In this document: piece by piece, positions 1 through 10,142 of the stretch
How the letters are laid out: every line of letters begins with the position of its first letter
Numbering within the stretch: the stretch's first letter is position 1
NCBI GenBank assembly: GCA_017551905.1
Contig: JAFZKK010000076.1
Span: 1-32,581, forward strand
From: Salinivirgaceae bacterium
GTDB taxonomy: Bacteria > Bacteroidota > Bacteroidia > Bacteroidales > SZUA-534
DNA: 32,581 nt
Direction of reading: 5' to 3'
Program-made: the position numbers and the translations under genes
The notes under the pieces: generated by a model
Databases searched by the model: none
Seen by the model: only the letters and a program-made list of their open reading frames with translations
What the model was told of the DNA's origin: nothing

Positions 1-1
1 A

Positions 2-748
2 TCGGCTTACACCGGGCGTTTTATGGTTGGCGACAGTATTGTGGCGTTCATCGACACCAACAAGCACTATTTCTGCATCTACACCGGCGGCCACATCTGG
101 ATTTTAGCCGATGTGATTGTGGAGGACGGCGCGCGTTTCTGGTTGGGCGACAACACGGTAGCCTACATCGATATGCACAACATTCTGCGTCTTGTGTGCG
201 GCCACAGGCAGTACGAATTGTTCAATGTCATCGATGACATCGAAGTGAAGCTGGGCCGCAACGTGGCGGCTTTTGTCGATAAGTCGGACGGCATTTTCAA
301 AATTTTCTACGATGGTGAATTGCGTGATGTTGAACAATTTACACCAAAATCGTTCGAGTGCGGATACGAGAGTGTGGCCTATGTGAACGATGTCGAGAAT
401 TTCCGTCTGTTCAGCAACGGCGAGATTTACGACATTGCCGGCTTCCAACCCGACAGCTACGAACTGCATCGCAATCTGTTGGTTTACAGCCTGAACGAAC
501 AGTTTTTCCTATTCAGCAACGGCGAGTCGCACTTGGTGGAAAACTACATTCCGCAAAACTACAGCATCAGCGGCAACCTACTCACCTACATCGACCAGAA
601 CGGCTATTTGTGCGTTTTTGAGAATGGCGAGAAAGTTGTGCTGTCGTACAATGCCAATGAATATCAGTCGGTTGGCGACCTTGTTATTTACAACGAAGGG
701 CTGAACACCACAAAAATCTACTATCAGGGGAAGACTTATAAGAAGTGA
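2..748 (+). CDS. Repeat protein, probably beta-propeller-like (5' end outside window)
   Basis: The reading frame is open to the window edge, so the N-terminus is missing; 248 residues are visible. The ATG at 23 is internal to a repeat and is probably not the start. The protein is about seven degenerate repeats of roughly 35 residues, each with a core like G-(D/N)-x-x-V-A-(Y/F)-I/V-D, then F-x-(I/V/L)-(F/Y)-x-(N/D)-G-E, then an aromatic and P-x-(S/N)-Y-x near the end. Regularly spaced hydrophobic strands and N-G-E turns suggest beta-propeller blades, as in WD40/PD40-type secreted proteins, but I do not recognise the exact family. No enzyme motif is visible. It converges on rpe. The role is unknown; a surface or periplasmic binding scaffold is only inference. 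Confidence 0.8.
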   Translation, partial: SAYTGRFMVGDSIVAFIDTNKHYFCIYTGGHIWILADVIVEDGARFWLGDNTVAYIDMHNILRLVCGHRQYELFNVIDDIEVKLGRNVAAFVDKSDGIFKIFYDGELRDVEQFTPKSFECGYESVAYVNDVENFRLFSNGEIYDIAGFQPDSYELHRNLLVYSLNEQFFLFSNGESHLVENYIPQNYSISGNLLTYIDQNGYLCVFENGEKVVLSYNANEYQSVGDLVIYNEGLNTTKIYYQGKTYKK

Positions 749-815
749 TTTCCTTAGTGACAAGTTGCAAGGTACAAGTGACAAGATACAAGTTCCTTGC
801 TCTCTTATCTAAACA
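749..815. repeat. Low-complexity spacer with short tandem words
   Basis: This spacer lies between two convergent genes. On the minus strand it reads as three successive, decayed units of about 14 bases, each starting ACTTGT. No convincing stem-loop terminator is visible. It is one of several word-repeat spacers in this window. Confidence 0.6.
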
Positions 816-1463
816 CTAACCTTTCAGTTTCTTCACAGCTTCGGCGGGATTGGGAGCGCCAAAAACTGTGCTTCCGGCAACCATTAAAGTGACTCCGGCA
901 GCAACCAATTTGGGAGCGTTTTCGAAATTGACACCGCCGTCAACCTCAACAATAGGATTCACACCGGCTTCGGCCATCATCTTTTGCAGACGGGCAAGTT
1001 TCTCGTAAGAGTGTTCAATAAATTTTTGTCCGCCATAGCCAGGATTGACAGTCATAATAAGCACCAAATCAACATCTTGTATAATATCGGCAAGCACCTC
1101 GACGGGAGTGTGAGGATTGAGCGCCACACCGGCTTTTGCACCCTTCTCTTTAATATGTGCAATGGTGCGGTGCAGGTGCGTGCAGGCCTCGTAATGGACA
1201 GTTAGAATTGAAGCGCCAGCCTCGCAGAAACGGTCAACATACTGGTCGGGATTGACAATCATAAGATGCACATCGAGAGGCTTTTGCGCGTGTTTCTTAA
1301 TCGATTTCAGAACCGGAAAACCCATTGAGATGTTCGGCACAAAAACGCCGTCCATAATGTCAACGTGCAGATAATCAGCCTCACTGCTGTTAATTTTCTG
1401 AATGTCGGCTGCCAAGTTACCGAAATCGGCTGCCAACAACGAAGGTGCTACTTTTACGTCCAT
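816..1463 (-). CDS. rpe: Ribulose-phosphate 3-epimerase
   Basis: This enzyme interconverts D-ribulose 5-phosphate and D-xylulose 5-phosphate in the cytosolic pentose phosphate pathway. The 215-residue length is normal for the family. The TIM-barrel motifs are in order: APSLLAADF near the N-terminus, HVDIMDG (metal-binding His and catalytic Asp) around residues 33-39, HLMI near 66, the NPGYGGQKF loop near 140, and VDGGV near 173 with the second catalytic Asp. A phosphate-binding GS turn follows (VAGSTVFG). The start ATG at 1463 directly precedes the conserved first strand. It lies downstream of radC on the same strand, about 60 bases away, with its own promoter-like TAGCTTTG in the gap. Nothing is unusual. 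Confidence 0.97.
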   Translation of the reverse strand: MDVKVAPSLLAADFGNLAADIQKINSSEADYLHVDIMDGVFVPNISMGFPVLKSIKKHAQKPLDVHLMIVNPDQYVDRFCEAGASILTVHYEACTHLHRTIAHIKEKGAKAGVALNPHTPVEVLADIIQDVDLVLIMTVNPGYGGQKFIEHSYEKLARLQKMMAEAGVNPIVEVDGGVNFENAPKLVAAGVTLMVAGSTVFGAPNPAEAVKKLKG

Positions 1464-1480
1464 TGCTATAACATTTGCGG

Positions 1481-1488
1481 CAAAGCTA
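1481..1488 (-). promoter_or_regulatory. Candidate -7 element of the rpe promoter
   Basis: The minus strand reads TAGCTTTG, matching the Bacteroidota -7 consensus TAnnTTTG, 18 to 25 bases upstream of the rpe start codon. No clear TTTG -33 element is seen at the expected spacing, so the call rests on the -7 element alone. Confidence 0.4.
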
Positions 1489-1523
1489 ATAAAAGTTGAG
1501 AAGTTTAGAGGGAAGAGACCTGA

Positions 1524-2216
1524 TTAAATCAACCCTTCGTCACGGAAACTGAAGAAACTTTTGTCGGCGACTATTATGTGGTCCATAAGGTTAATGTCGA
1601 AGAATTTGGCGGCCTCTTTTATCTTGGCTGTCAGCTGCTTATCCTCGTTGCTTGGATTTTTAGAACCCGACGGATGGTTGTGAACCAACACTATGGAGCT
1701 TGCAAGTTTCTCAAGAGCCAGCTTCATAATCATCCGCACATCGGCGATTGTGGCATTAAGACCGCCGCTGCCCACACGTTGCTTGTCAATCAGGCGGTTG
1801 GCACGGTTGAGCATCAACACCCAAAACTCCTCGTGCGGCAAATCACCCAAAATGGGATGCATTATTTCAAAAATATCGCCAGGACCATCAATCTTATCAT
1901 TATCAATCTCTGTTTCCTTACGGCGGCGGCCCAGCTCAAGCGCGGCTACTATGCTTATAGCCTTGGCCTCGCCAATGCCGTTGATTTTTGTGAGGTCGGC
2001 AACAGTTTGTTTGCCCAAGCGGTTCAGATTGCCGCCTGCCGATTGTAACACACTGCGCGCCAAATCGATAGCCGACAGGTTTTTAGTTCCGGTAGATATC
2101 AAAATCGCCAAAAGCTCGGCATCGCTCAGCGTGCGTACGCCATGCGCCAACAACTTCTCACGCGGACGGTCGTCGGCTGCCCACTGCTTGATTGACAGAT
2201 ATTTATTCTCGTCCAT
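1524..2216 (-). CDS. radC: RadC family JAB/MPN-domain protein
   Basis: RadC proteins are JAMM-type metal-binding proteins often linked to DNA repair or recombination; their biochemical role is unsettled. The N-terminal part (about residues 10-95) holds the UPF0758 helical region and a helix-hairpin-helix (KINGIGEAKA). The C-terminal MPN domain carries the metal site HNHPSG (His179, His181) with Asp192 in the PSNED motif. The length of 230 residues is usual. An upstream in-frame extension to 2327 would overlap the end of the S46 peptidase gene and a terminator hairpin, so I use the ATG at 2216, giving MDENKYLSIKQW. Housekeeping gene; rpe follows. Confidence 0.96.
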   Translation of the reverse strand: MDENKYLSIKQWAADDRPREKLLAHGVRTLSDAELLAILISTGTKNLSAIDLARSVLQSAGGNLNRLGKQTVADLTKINGIGEAKAISIVAALELGRRRKETEIDNDKIDGPGDIFEIMHPILGDLPHEEFWVLMLNRANRLIDKQRVGSGGLNATIADVRMIMKLALEKLASSIVLVHNHPSGSKNPSNEDKQLTAKIKEAAKFFDINLMDHIIVADKSFFSFRDEGLI

Positions 2217-2233
2217 GGCTGACCGATTGATTG

Positions 2234-2273
2234 AAAAATAAAAAAGTAGGGACGTGGCGCACCGCATCCCTAC
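2234..2273 (-). terminator. Rho-independent terminator after the S46 peptidase gene (REP-like palindrome)
   Basis: A 28-base imperfect palindrome at 2246-2273 has perfect 7-base outer arms GTAGGGA and TCCCTAC. Interior pairing leaves a 4-base loop with one or two mismatches or wobbles. On the minus strand the stem is followed by a T-rich run (2245 down to 2234). It sits 14 bases after the stop at 2287, correctly placed to end that transcript before radC. Confidence 0.75.
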
Positions 2274-2286
2274 GTTGGTATTATCA

Positions 2287-4422
<2,136 letters not shown>

Positions 4423-4444
4423 AGAAATACGTATTTTATTTTGC

Positions 4445-4452
4445 CAAATGTA
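4445..4452 (-). promoter_or_regulatory. Candidate -7 element of the S46 peptidase promoter
   Basis: The minus strand reads TACATTTG, an exact TAnnTTTG match, 23 to 30 bases upstream of the peptidase ATG and downstream of the histidine kinase stop. The -33 region has only a weak TCTG-like match. Confidence 0.4.
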
Positions 4453-4476
4453 TGAAGAATAGGGATTGGCAGACTG

Positions 4477-5637
4477 CTATTTCGCAGTTTTTTTCGGCAG
4501 AAGGATGCGAAAAGTTGTACCCACGTCAATCTCCGACGACAACACCGATATGCGGCCTTTGTGATAGTCTTGTATTATGCGCTGCGACAACGACAGTCCC
4601 AAGCCCCAGCCGCGCTCCTTGGTGGTGTAGCCCGGCTTGAACACCGTCTTGAACTGATTCTTATACAAGCCTTTGCCGGTGTCGGACACCAACAAAACGG
4701 CTTTCTTGGCCGTCTCGCCAATGGTTATTGTTATGGTTCCGCGTCCGTTCATGGCATCAATGGCGTTCTTAATCAGATTCTCGATAACCCAGTTGAACAG
4801 CGGACCGCTCAAGCTGACAAAAACAGTGCTATCAGCCTCGTTTTCAATCTTGATAACCACATTTTCCGACACACGGCGACGCATATAATCGACCGCATTG
4901 GCGACAGCCTGCTCCAAATCGCAAGGCTGGAGGTCGGGCACCGAGCCCACTTTCGAAAAACGGTCGGCTATTATCTGCAGGCGGTCCACATCTTTCTGCA
5001 TCTCATCAAGATAGGTTGAATCGACCTTGCTCTGCCGCAACAGCTCAACCCACGCCATAAGCGACGATATGGGCGTTCCAAGCTGATGCGCCGTCTCTTT
5101 GGCCATGCCAACCCACACGCGGTTCTGCTCCGCCCTGCGCGATGAACTGAAAATCAAATAGGCGACAAGCGCAAACAACGCTATTATCGACAGTTGGACA
5201 ATGGGATAATAAGCCAAGCGCTTAAGGATTTTCGAATCGTCGTAATAGAGGTAGTTTTTCCGGTTATCGGGCAGGTCAATCTTGATTGGCTCGTGCTTCA
5301 TGGCCATTTCGTCGATGTGGTTCACGCAGTAGGCACTGTCGCTCTCGCGGTGCTTGGGCAGATTCATGGCGGAAATAATATCGCCTTCCTCATCGACAAG
5401 AATAACCGGTATCGTGTTGTTATTCTGAATGATATCGAGATAGAAACCGACATCGGTATCCATATCGCTGAGCGCAATCTGACGGGTTGCCTCCGCCCAT
5501 AGCTGCATCCTTTTTCCCTCCTCAACGGCGATGTCCGACGCCAGACGGTTGTTGTAATAAAGCGACAAACCGCCTATTATCAAGGCAGTTATGACAAGCA
5601 ACACTTTCCCGATTATCTTTTCTCTGTAGATGTTCAT
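4477..5637 (-). CDS. Membrane-bound sensor histidine kinase (orphan)
   Basis: This is a two-component sensor kinase of 386 residues. TM1 spans about residues 9-28. A periplasmic sensor region of roughly 115 residues follows, then TM2 at about 145-164. The phosphoacceptor is His184 in the box ETAHQLGTP, a variant common in Bacteroidota. The N box (NLIKNAIDAM), G1 (DTGKGL) and G2 (GWGLGLSL) of the HATPase domain are intact, so it should be active. No HAMP domain is evident. No response regulator is next to it, so its partner is encoded elsewhere. It follows the AsmA-like gene by 57 bases on the same strand and may be co-transcribed. The signal is unknown. Confidence 0.93.
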   Translation of the reverse strand: MNIYREKIIGKVLLVITALIIGGLSLYYNNRLASDIAVEEGKRMQLWAEATRQIALSDMDTDVGFYLDIIQNNNTIPVILVDEEGDIISAMNLPKHRESDSAYCVNHIDEMAMKHEPIKIDLPDNRKNYLYYDDSKILKRLAYYPIVQLSIIALFALVAYLIFSSSRRAEQNRVWVGMAKETAHQLGTPISSLMAWVELLRQSKVDSTYLDEMQKDVDRLQIIADRFSKVGSVPDLQPCDLEQAVANAVDYMRRRVSENVVIKIENEADSTVFVSLSGPLFNWVIENLIKNAIDAMNGRGTITITIGETAKKAVLLVSDTGKGLYKNQFKTVFKPGYTTKERGWGLGLSLSQRIIQDYHKGRISVLSSEIDVGTTFRILLPKKTAK

Positions 5638-5694
5638 ATCCGTTTCTCGATAAAATAGTCTAACGCAGAAAGCCGCGTGTTATTGCATTGGCGG

Positions 5695-8235
5695 CTATTC
5701 GTCGTCGTCGCTGTCGTCCCAGTCAATCACAAAACCCGACGACTGCTGCGGTTTCTTTTCCTCAACTTTGACGGTGGTGTCTTTCTTGAACAGACCGAAC
5801 TCCTTTTTCAGAATCTGCTTCACCTCCTGCTTCTGTTGCTGTACCTCGGTGCGCAGCTGTTGCTTTATCTCGGGGCGGTCGAACTTGATTTTGGTGACGC
5901 CATCGGTGCGTGATGCCAGAAGGAACACCGAAGTCCGCGTGCCATCCTCCACCACTCCGTAGGGCGTGTTCAGATTCTCGAGCCGCTTGGCTTTGCCGCG
6001 CATGAAGTCGCTCAGCACAGCCTTGAAGTGGTACTCATAGTTGCCGCTGAACTTCTGTTGTCCGTAGAGCGATATGTCGCAGGCGTTGCAGCCCACATTC
6101 ATTTTCGGCACATCGATGACGCCGCCCGAAATGGTGATATCGTTGGTCAGGGTTGAGAACTCAAGGTCGCGGAACTCGTCAATTTTGGTGAAATCGGCGA
6201 TGCTGTTGGTGGCCTCAACGTTATGCAGCTTGCCGTCGGTAACCTCAAGATGCCCGTCGAAGTCCATTTTGTCGGTGTCGGGGTTGTCACCATTGAAAGG
6301 CAGCAACAGCGTGAATGTGGCCGCCAGCGTGCCCTCGATGTTGCTGGTGGTGATGTAGGTCTGCCCGAAATTGCCGAAAGCGTCGAACAGCTTGTTGATG
6401 TTGATGCCGCTGACCGTGCCTTTGCAAGCCAGATTGCGGTTTTTGTCCATTCGGTAGCTCAGGGTGCTGTTCATCCGTCCGTCGAACGAATAGAAATTCA
6501 AATTATTGACAACAAGCGCATTACCGGCATATTGCAAGCGCCCCGACACGCGCTCGGCCACAAATTTCTCATAGGTGAATCGAGCGGCAGTAGTCTGCAA
6601 ATCAACATTATACGTTATTTTAGATTTGCCGTCGCCGCTGAAAAGCGGTTCAATCTGTTTGTAGTCGAAAGCGTCGGTAATGTTGAGCGTTCCGTTGATG
6701 TTCATTGCCGGATAAGGCTCGACAACAGCCCGCATCAGGTTATTGATATTCAGGCTGAAATCGGTTTTGATGCCGTTCAGCCGCGCATCCACGTTTGTCA
6801 GTTTGAGAGCCACGCCAGTAAGTTGCGCCGTGCCTTCAACCTCGGTCAGATTGATATTATGCGCATCAGAATAAGAGCCGCCGCTGACGGTTGCCGAAAT
6901 TTTCGGATTGAGTTTCAAAAACGCCTGAACATCAAACTTTTTGCTCATATCGATGTTGCCCACAGCCTTCACACGGCCTTTAACATGGCCGGAGGCACGG
7001 TCGGGCATGTCGCTGAAAATGAAACGGTTCCAATCGTCAAGCTCGCCTTCGACATCGGCTTCGGCATTGATGTGTGGACTGGCCAGATTATCGACCTTGA
7101 CACTGCCGCCAATGCTTGTCCGCGCAATTACGGTGGCCACCTCGTCGATGTTGACAAACGACTTGCGGCTGCGTGGCGCGCCACCGTTGCTGTAGGTGCC
7201 TTTCAGGTTGGTGTGGTTCAGCACAAGGTCGAGCTCAGGGTATTTTATTGTGGCGTCGTTGAGGCCGAAGCGTGCGGTAATGAGCGGTGTGCTGCGTTTG
7301 TCGAAGCGTCCGCGTATGTTTGCGCTGAAATCGACAAGGCCGTTACTCTGGATTTTCGGTTTCTCTTTGGTTGCGAGGGTAAAATACTGCAAGGCGTTGG
7401 CAACCGATATTTTGCGACCGCGCAGCGTCAGGTTGAGGTAGGTGGTGGCGCTCAGCAACACCGCACCCGACATCTCCATGTCGATGCCGCGCGACGAGAG
7501 CCGGCCCTCGCTGATAAGCAAGCTGTCGTTGCGATAGCTCAGGTCCATACGGATATTGGTTGGCGCAAGCGGCACAATCTCAACATTGTTGGCGGCAAAC
7601 CATTGCAAGGTCATGCCGCCTTTGGTCTGCAAGCGGACGGCCGCGCTATCGAAAGTTCCGTTCACCTCAAAATCAGGCAGATAGAGTTCTGTTCCGTTGC
7701 CTTTGAACTGGTTGCTTATCTGAATCATGCAGTCGTTGAAACGCAGACGCTCAAGCTCCACTTTCATCTTCACCGACGATGCTTGTTCTTTTTTCTCCTT
7801 GATAATATGGAAGTTATCGTTGCCTTTATTGTCTATCAAGATGAAGAATTTGCCATCGTTCACTTTAACCGACTGCAGCTCCAGCTCGTTGTCGAACAGC
7901 TTACGGGCATTGAAAGACAGCACCAACTTTCTGACATTCAGCAATGTATCGGCCGAAGTGTGGGCAAATCCACGGTGATTGAAACCAACAGTGGGCGACA
8001 TCACCGTAACATTGTTGAGCACCATTGACGCATAAGGGAAACTGTTTATCAATGAGAATTTTATCTCGCCAACATTCACCGGCGCGTTCAGTTCCTCGTT
8101 TATGGCCTGCACTCCACGCTGTATCAGCCGGTCTTTCAGCAAAACCGTTCCACCGATAATCAAGCCGGCAAACAGCACTACCACTATCAGCAACCAAATC
8201 AATATTTTAAGTAGAATCTTCGGTAACTTTTTCAT
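5695..8235 (-). CDS. AsmA-like inner-membrane protein
   Basis: AsmA-like proteins are anchored in the inner membrane with a large periplasmic beta-rich groove and are linked to lipid transport to the outer membrane. The 846 residues start with a basic MKKLPK segment and one TM helix (about residues 8-32), followed by the typical AsmA N-terminal core (DRLIQRGVQAINEEL, then VGEIKFSLINSFP). A long repetitive beta region follows, and AsmA-C-like sequence lies near the end (DFMRGKAKRL, TDGVTKIKFDRPEIK). The tail is a Gln/Lys-rich helix and an acidic end (DDSDDDE). The start at 8235 is 3 bases downstream of the rhomboid stop, so translation is probably coupled. The substrate is unknown. Confidence 0.85.
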   Translation of the reverse strand: MKKLPKILLKILIWLLIVVVLFAGLIIGGTVLLKDRLIQRGVQAINEELNAPVNVGEIKFSLINSFPYASMVLNNVTVMSPTVGFNHRGFAHTSADTLLNVRKLVLSFNARKLFDNELELQSVKVNDGKFFILIDNKGNDNFHIIKEKKEQASSVKMKVELERLRFNDCMIQISNQFKGNGTELYLPDFEVNGTFDSAAVRLQTKGGMTLQWFAANNVEIVPLAPTNIRMDLSYRNDSLLISEGRLSSRGIDMEMSGAVLLSATTYLNLTLRGRKISVANALQYFTLATKEKPKIQSNGLVDFSANIRGRFDKRSTPLITARFGLNDATIKYPELDLVLNHTNLKGTYSNGGAPRSRKSFVNIDEVATVIARTSIGGSVKVDNLASPHINAEADVEGELDDWNRFIFSDMPDRASGHVKGRVKAVGNIDMSKKFDVQAFLKLNPKISATVSGGSYSDAHNINLTEVEGTAQLTGVALKLTNVDARLNGIKTDFSLNINNLMRAVVEPYPAMNINGTLNITDAFDYKQIEPLFSGDGKSKITYNVDLQTTAARFTYEKFVAERVSGRLQYAGNALVVNNLNFYSFDGRMNSTLSYRMDKNRNLACKGTVSGININKLFDAFGNFGQTYITTSNIEGTLAATFTLLLPFNGDNPDTDKMDFDGHLEVTDGKLHNVEATNSIADFTKIDEFRDLEFSTLTNDITISGGVIDVPKMNVGCNACDISLYGQQKFSGNYEYHFKAVLSDFMRGKAKRLENLNTPYGVVEDGTRTSVFLLASRTDGVTKIKFDRPEIKQQLRTEVQQQKQEVKQILKKEFGLFKKDTTVKVEEKKPQQSSGFVIDWDDSDDDE

Positions 8236-8238
8236 CTC

Positions 8239-9123
8239 TTAAATGTTTCGACTATTGGTGAACAAGGTGCGTTTTTCGTCTTCGGTAAGACCGTCGTAGC
8301 CGGTTTTGGCAATCTTTTCGAGAATGGCATCAATCTCTTGCTGATTGTCGTGCTTGCGTTGGTTGTACTCGTAATCGGTCTCGGCGCGCTTGTAAGTTAC
8401 TTTCATCTTAGGCTTGCGCGGCTTGAAACGAGTTGCAAACCAGTCAATTATCCGACCAAGCCAAGCGGTTATATCGGTTCCGTGCCGCAAGCCAACAATA
8501 TACCACATTCCGAAAAGCGCACCGCCAATGTGCGCTATGTGGCCACCGGCGTTGGTGCCGTCGAGCATCGCCAAGTCGGAAATAATCGAAAAGACGGCTA
8601 TCCACTTGATGCGCACCTGCCCAAGAAACATGACATAAATGGTGTAGTTGGGCACGTAGGCCGCCACAGCCAGCACCACCGCATAAACAGCTGCCGAGGC
8701 GCCGAGCGCGCAGGCGTAGGTGGCGTCGAAACGCGGCAACAGATTGTAGCACAATATGAAAAGCAACGCTCCGGCTATGCCGCCGCACAGATAGACGTTC
8801 AACAGCTGGCGGTTGCTGAAATATTCCAAAAATATGCGGCCAAACCAAAACAACCACAACATATTGAACAAAATATGCAGAAAGCCTTGATGCAGAAACA
8901 TATAGCTAATGACGCCCCACGGATGTGTCAGCAAATTGTGCCAGCCGGCGTACACCATGCACCATTCGACAATCGGGTTGCCCGCCTTAACATTGAACAG
9001 CATCATCAGAATATCGACCAGCTTGACAAGCACAAACACCGCCAAGTTGACGTAAATCAGTTTGTTGAGCATTGTTCCGCTGCGGAATTCCGACATTATA
9101 TTATTCATTGTGCGATTGGCCAT
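8239..9123 (-). CDS. Rhomboid family intramembrane serine protease (first of pair)
   Basis: This 294-residue rhomboid protease cleaves membrane proteins within the bilayer. Conserved features: the HxxxN pair in FLHILFNM (His83, Asn87), nucleophile Ser143 in GASA, and base His198 in AHIGG. Both catalytic residues are present. About six TM helices are seen, followed by a charged cytosolic tail of about 60 residues ending in a helical EDEKRTLF segment. The start could also be Met6 or Met10. It sits immediately upstream of the AsmA-like gene (3-base gap) and downstream of a second rhomboid, from which it is separated by a 177-base word-repeat spacer. Substrates are unknown. Confidence 0.93.
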   Translation of the reverse strand: MANRTMNNIMSEFRSGTMLNKLIYVNLAVFVLVKLVDILMMLFNVKAGNPIVEWCMVYAGWHNLLTHPWGVISYMFLHQGFLHILFNMLWLFWFGRIFLEYFSNRQLLNVYLCGGIAGALLFILCYNLLPRFDATYACALGASAAVYAVVLAVAAYVPNYTIYVMFLGQVRIKWIAVFSIISDLAMLDGTNAGGHIAHIGGALFGMWYIVGLRHGTDITAWLGRIIDWFATRFKPRKPKMKVTYKRAETDYEYNQRKHDNQQEIDAILEKIAKTGYDGLTEDEKRTLFTNSRNI

Positions 9124-9300
9124 AAAGCTTAGTGTTAAAAGTTTAGAGGTAAGTGTTTAGTGTTTAGTTTTAAGTTTTCGAAGTTATAAGTTATAAGTGA
9201 TAAGGCAAAAGTCATAAATGGTTTACGTTTAAGTTTTCTGTTTTCGTTATCGTTTTCGTCAGTGTTATCGTCTTAGTTATCGTTATAGTCTTCGTCATAG
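9124..9300. repeat. Low-complexity spacer between the two rhomboid genes
   Basis: These 177 bases hold no gene. Near the rhomboid start they are built from decayed words of the GTTTAGTGTTTAG type, then AAGTTATAAGTTATAAG, then GTTATCGTT/CTTCGTC. The middle part (9166-9217) recurs in inverted orientation at 22728-22780. No TAnnTTTG promoter match was found here. Confidence 0.65.
9166..9217 (-). repeat. Dispersed intergenic repeat, copy 1
   Basis: Read on the minus strand, 9217-9200 is an 18-base exact match to 22728-22745, and 9184-9166 matches 22761-22780 with one or two differences. The middle is also made of AACTTA-type words. The two copies lie in unrelated spacers 13.5 kb apart and in opposite orientation. 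Confidence 0.75.
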
Positions 9301-10137
9301 TTAATACCCATTCCACTCCATATTTCCGCCTTTTTTGTTCCAATAGCGAATCAGGAAGAAACCGAAAATCATGCCGCCAAGATGCGCAAAATGCGCCACA
9401 TTATCACCGGCTTGCGGCACTATCACGGCCATTAGCTCAAGCAAGCCATAACCCAAAACAAACCATTTGGCGCGGATTGGAATAGGCGGGAAAAGCAACA
9501 TCAGTTGGACATTCGGGAACATCATTCCAAAAGCCAGCAACACACCAAACACAGCACCCGACGCGCCAACCGTAGGCGTATCGATGTACATGTTAACCAA
9601 CGAGTTGACTATTCCGATGCCTTGCTGTATGTAGGCCTGATTGTCGGGATTTGTGCTGTAGGCCGCCAGAAAATCGTTCACCCACGCAGCCGGATGTTCA
9701 AGGTGTCCGCGGACAATGCGCATCAGCAATTCGGGGTCGGGAGTGTTGATGTAGGCTGTCACCTCGGCCTGCAAACCCGACAGCGAAAGGTACGACACCG
9801 TCAGTTGGCACAAAGCCGCCCCGATGCCCGTCACAAAATAGTAAACCAAAAACCGCTTGCCGCCCCACACTTGCTCCAAAATGCGCCCAAACATCACTAA
9901 CGCAAACATATTGAAGAAGATATGCGTGATGCCGCCGTGCATAAACATATAGGTTACAAGCTGAATGGGCTTGAATTTGTCGGACTGGAAGTTATGCAGT
10001 GCAAACCAGTCGGTCATGTTGAAAACGCCGCCTTGTGGCAACAGCGAGTCGATAACAAAAACCGCAATATTGGCTATCAGCAAATTCTTTATCACTGGCG
10101 GCAGATTGCCAAATAACGGTGCTCTATATCCTTGCAT
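9301..10137 (-). CDS. Rhomboid family intramembrane serine protease (second of pair)
   Basis: This is a 278-residue rhomboid with an intact site: HxxxN in THIFFNMF (His72, Asn76), Ser193 in GASG, and His252 in AHLGG. An extra hydrophilic segment of about 65 residues (121-186) sits between the third TM helix and the GASG helix. The neighbouring rhomboid lacks it, so the two are diverged and probably differ in substrate access. The short C-terminus ends soon after the last TM helix. Its start is 5 bases after the mutL stop, a clear sign of one transcript with mutL. Housekeeping association is likely but the substrate is unknown. Confidence 0.93.
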   Translation of the reverse strand: MQGYRAPLFGNLPPVIKNLLIANIAVFVIDSLLPQGGVFNMTDWFALHNFQSDKFKPIQLVTYMFMHGGITHIFFNMFALVMFGRILEQVWGGKRFLVYYFVTGIGAALCQLTVSYLSLSGLQAEVTAYINTPDPELLMRIVRGHLEHPAAWVNDFLAAYSTNPDNQAYIQQGIGIVNSLVNMYIDTPTVGASGAVFGVLLAFGMMFPNVQLMLLFPPIPIRAKWFVLGYGLLELMAVIVPQAGDNVAHFAHLGGMIFGFFLIRYWNKKGGNMEWNGY

Positions 10138-10142
10138 ATCAA

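Noticed and set aside
6223..8028. Long open frame on the plus strand (601 codons) opposite the AsmA-like gene
   Set aside because: It lies antisense to a well-supported protein. The product is rich in His, Gln, Val and Arg with no family motif, as expected from codon bias of the GC-rich gene below it.
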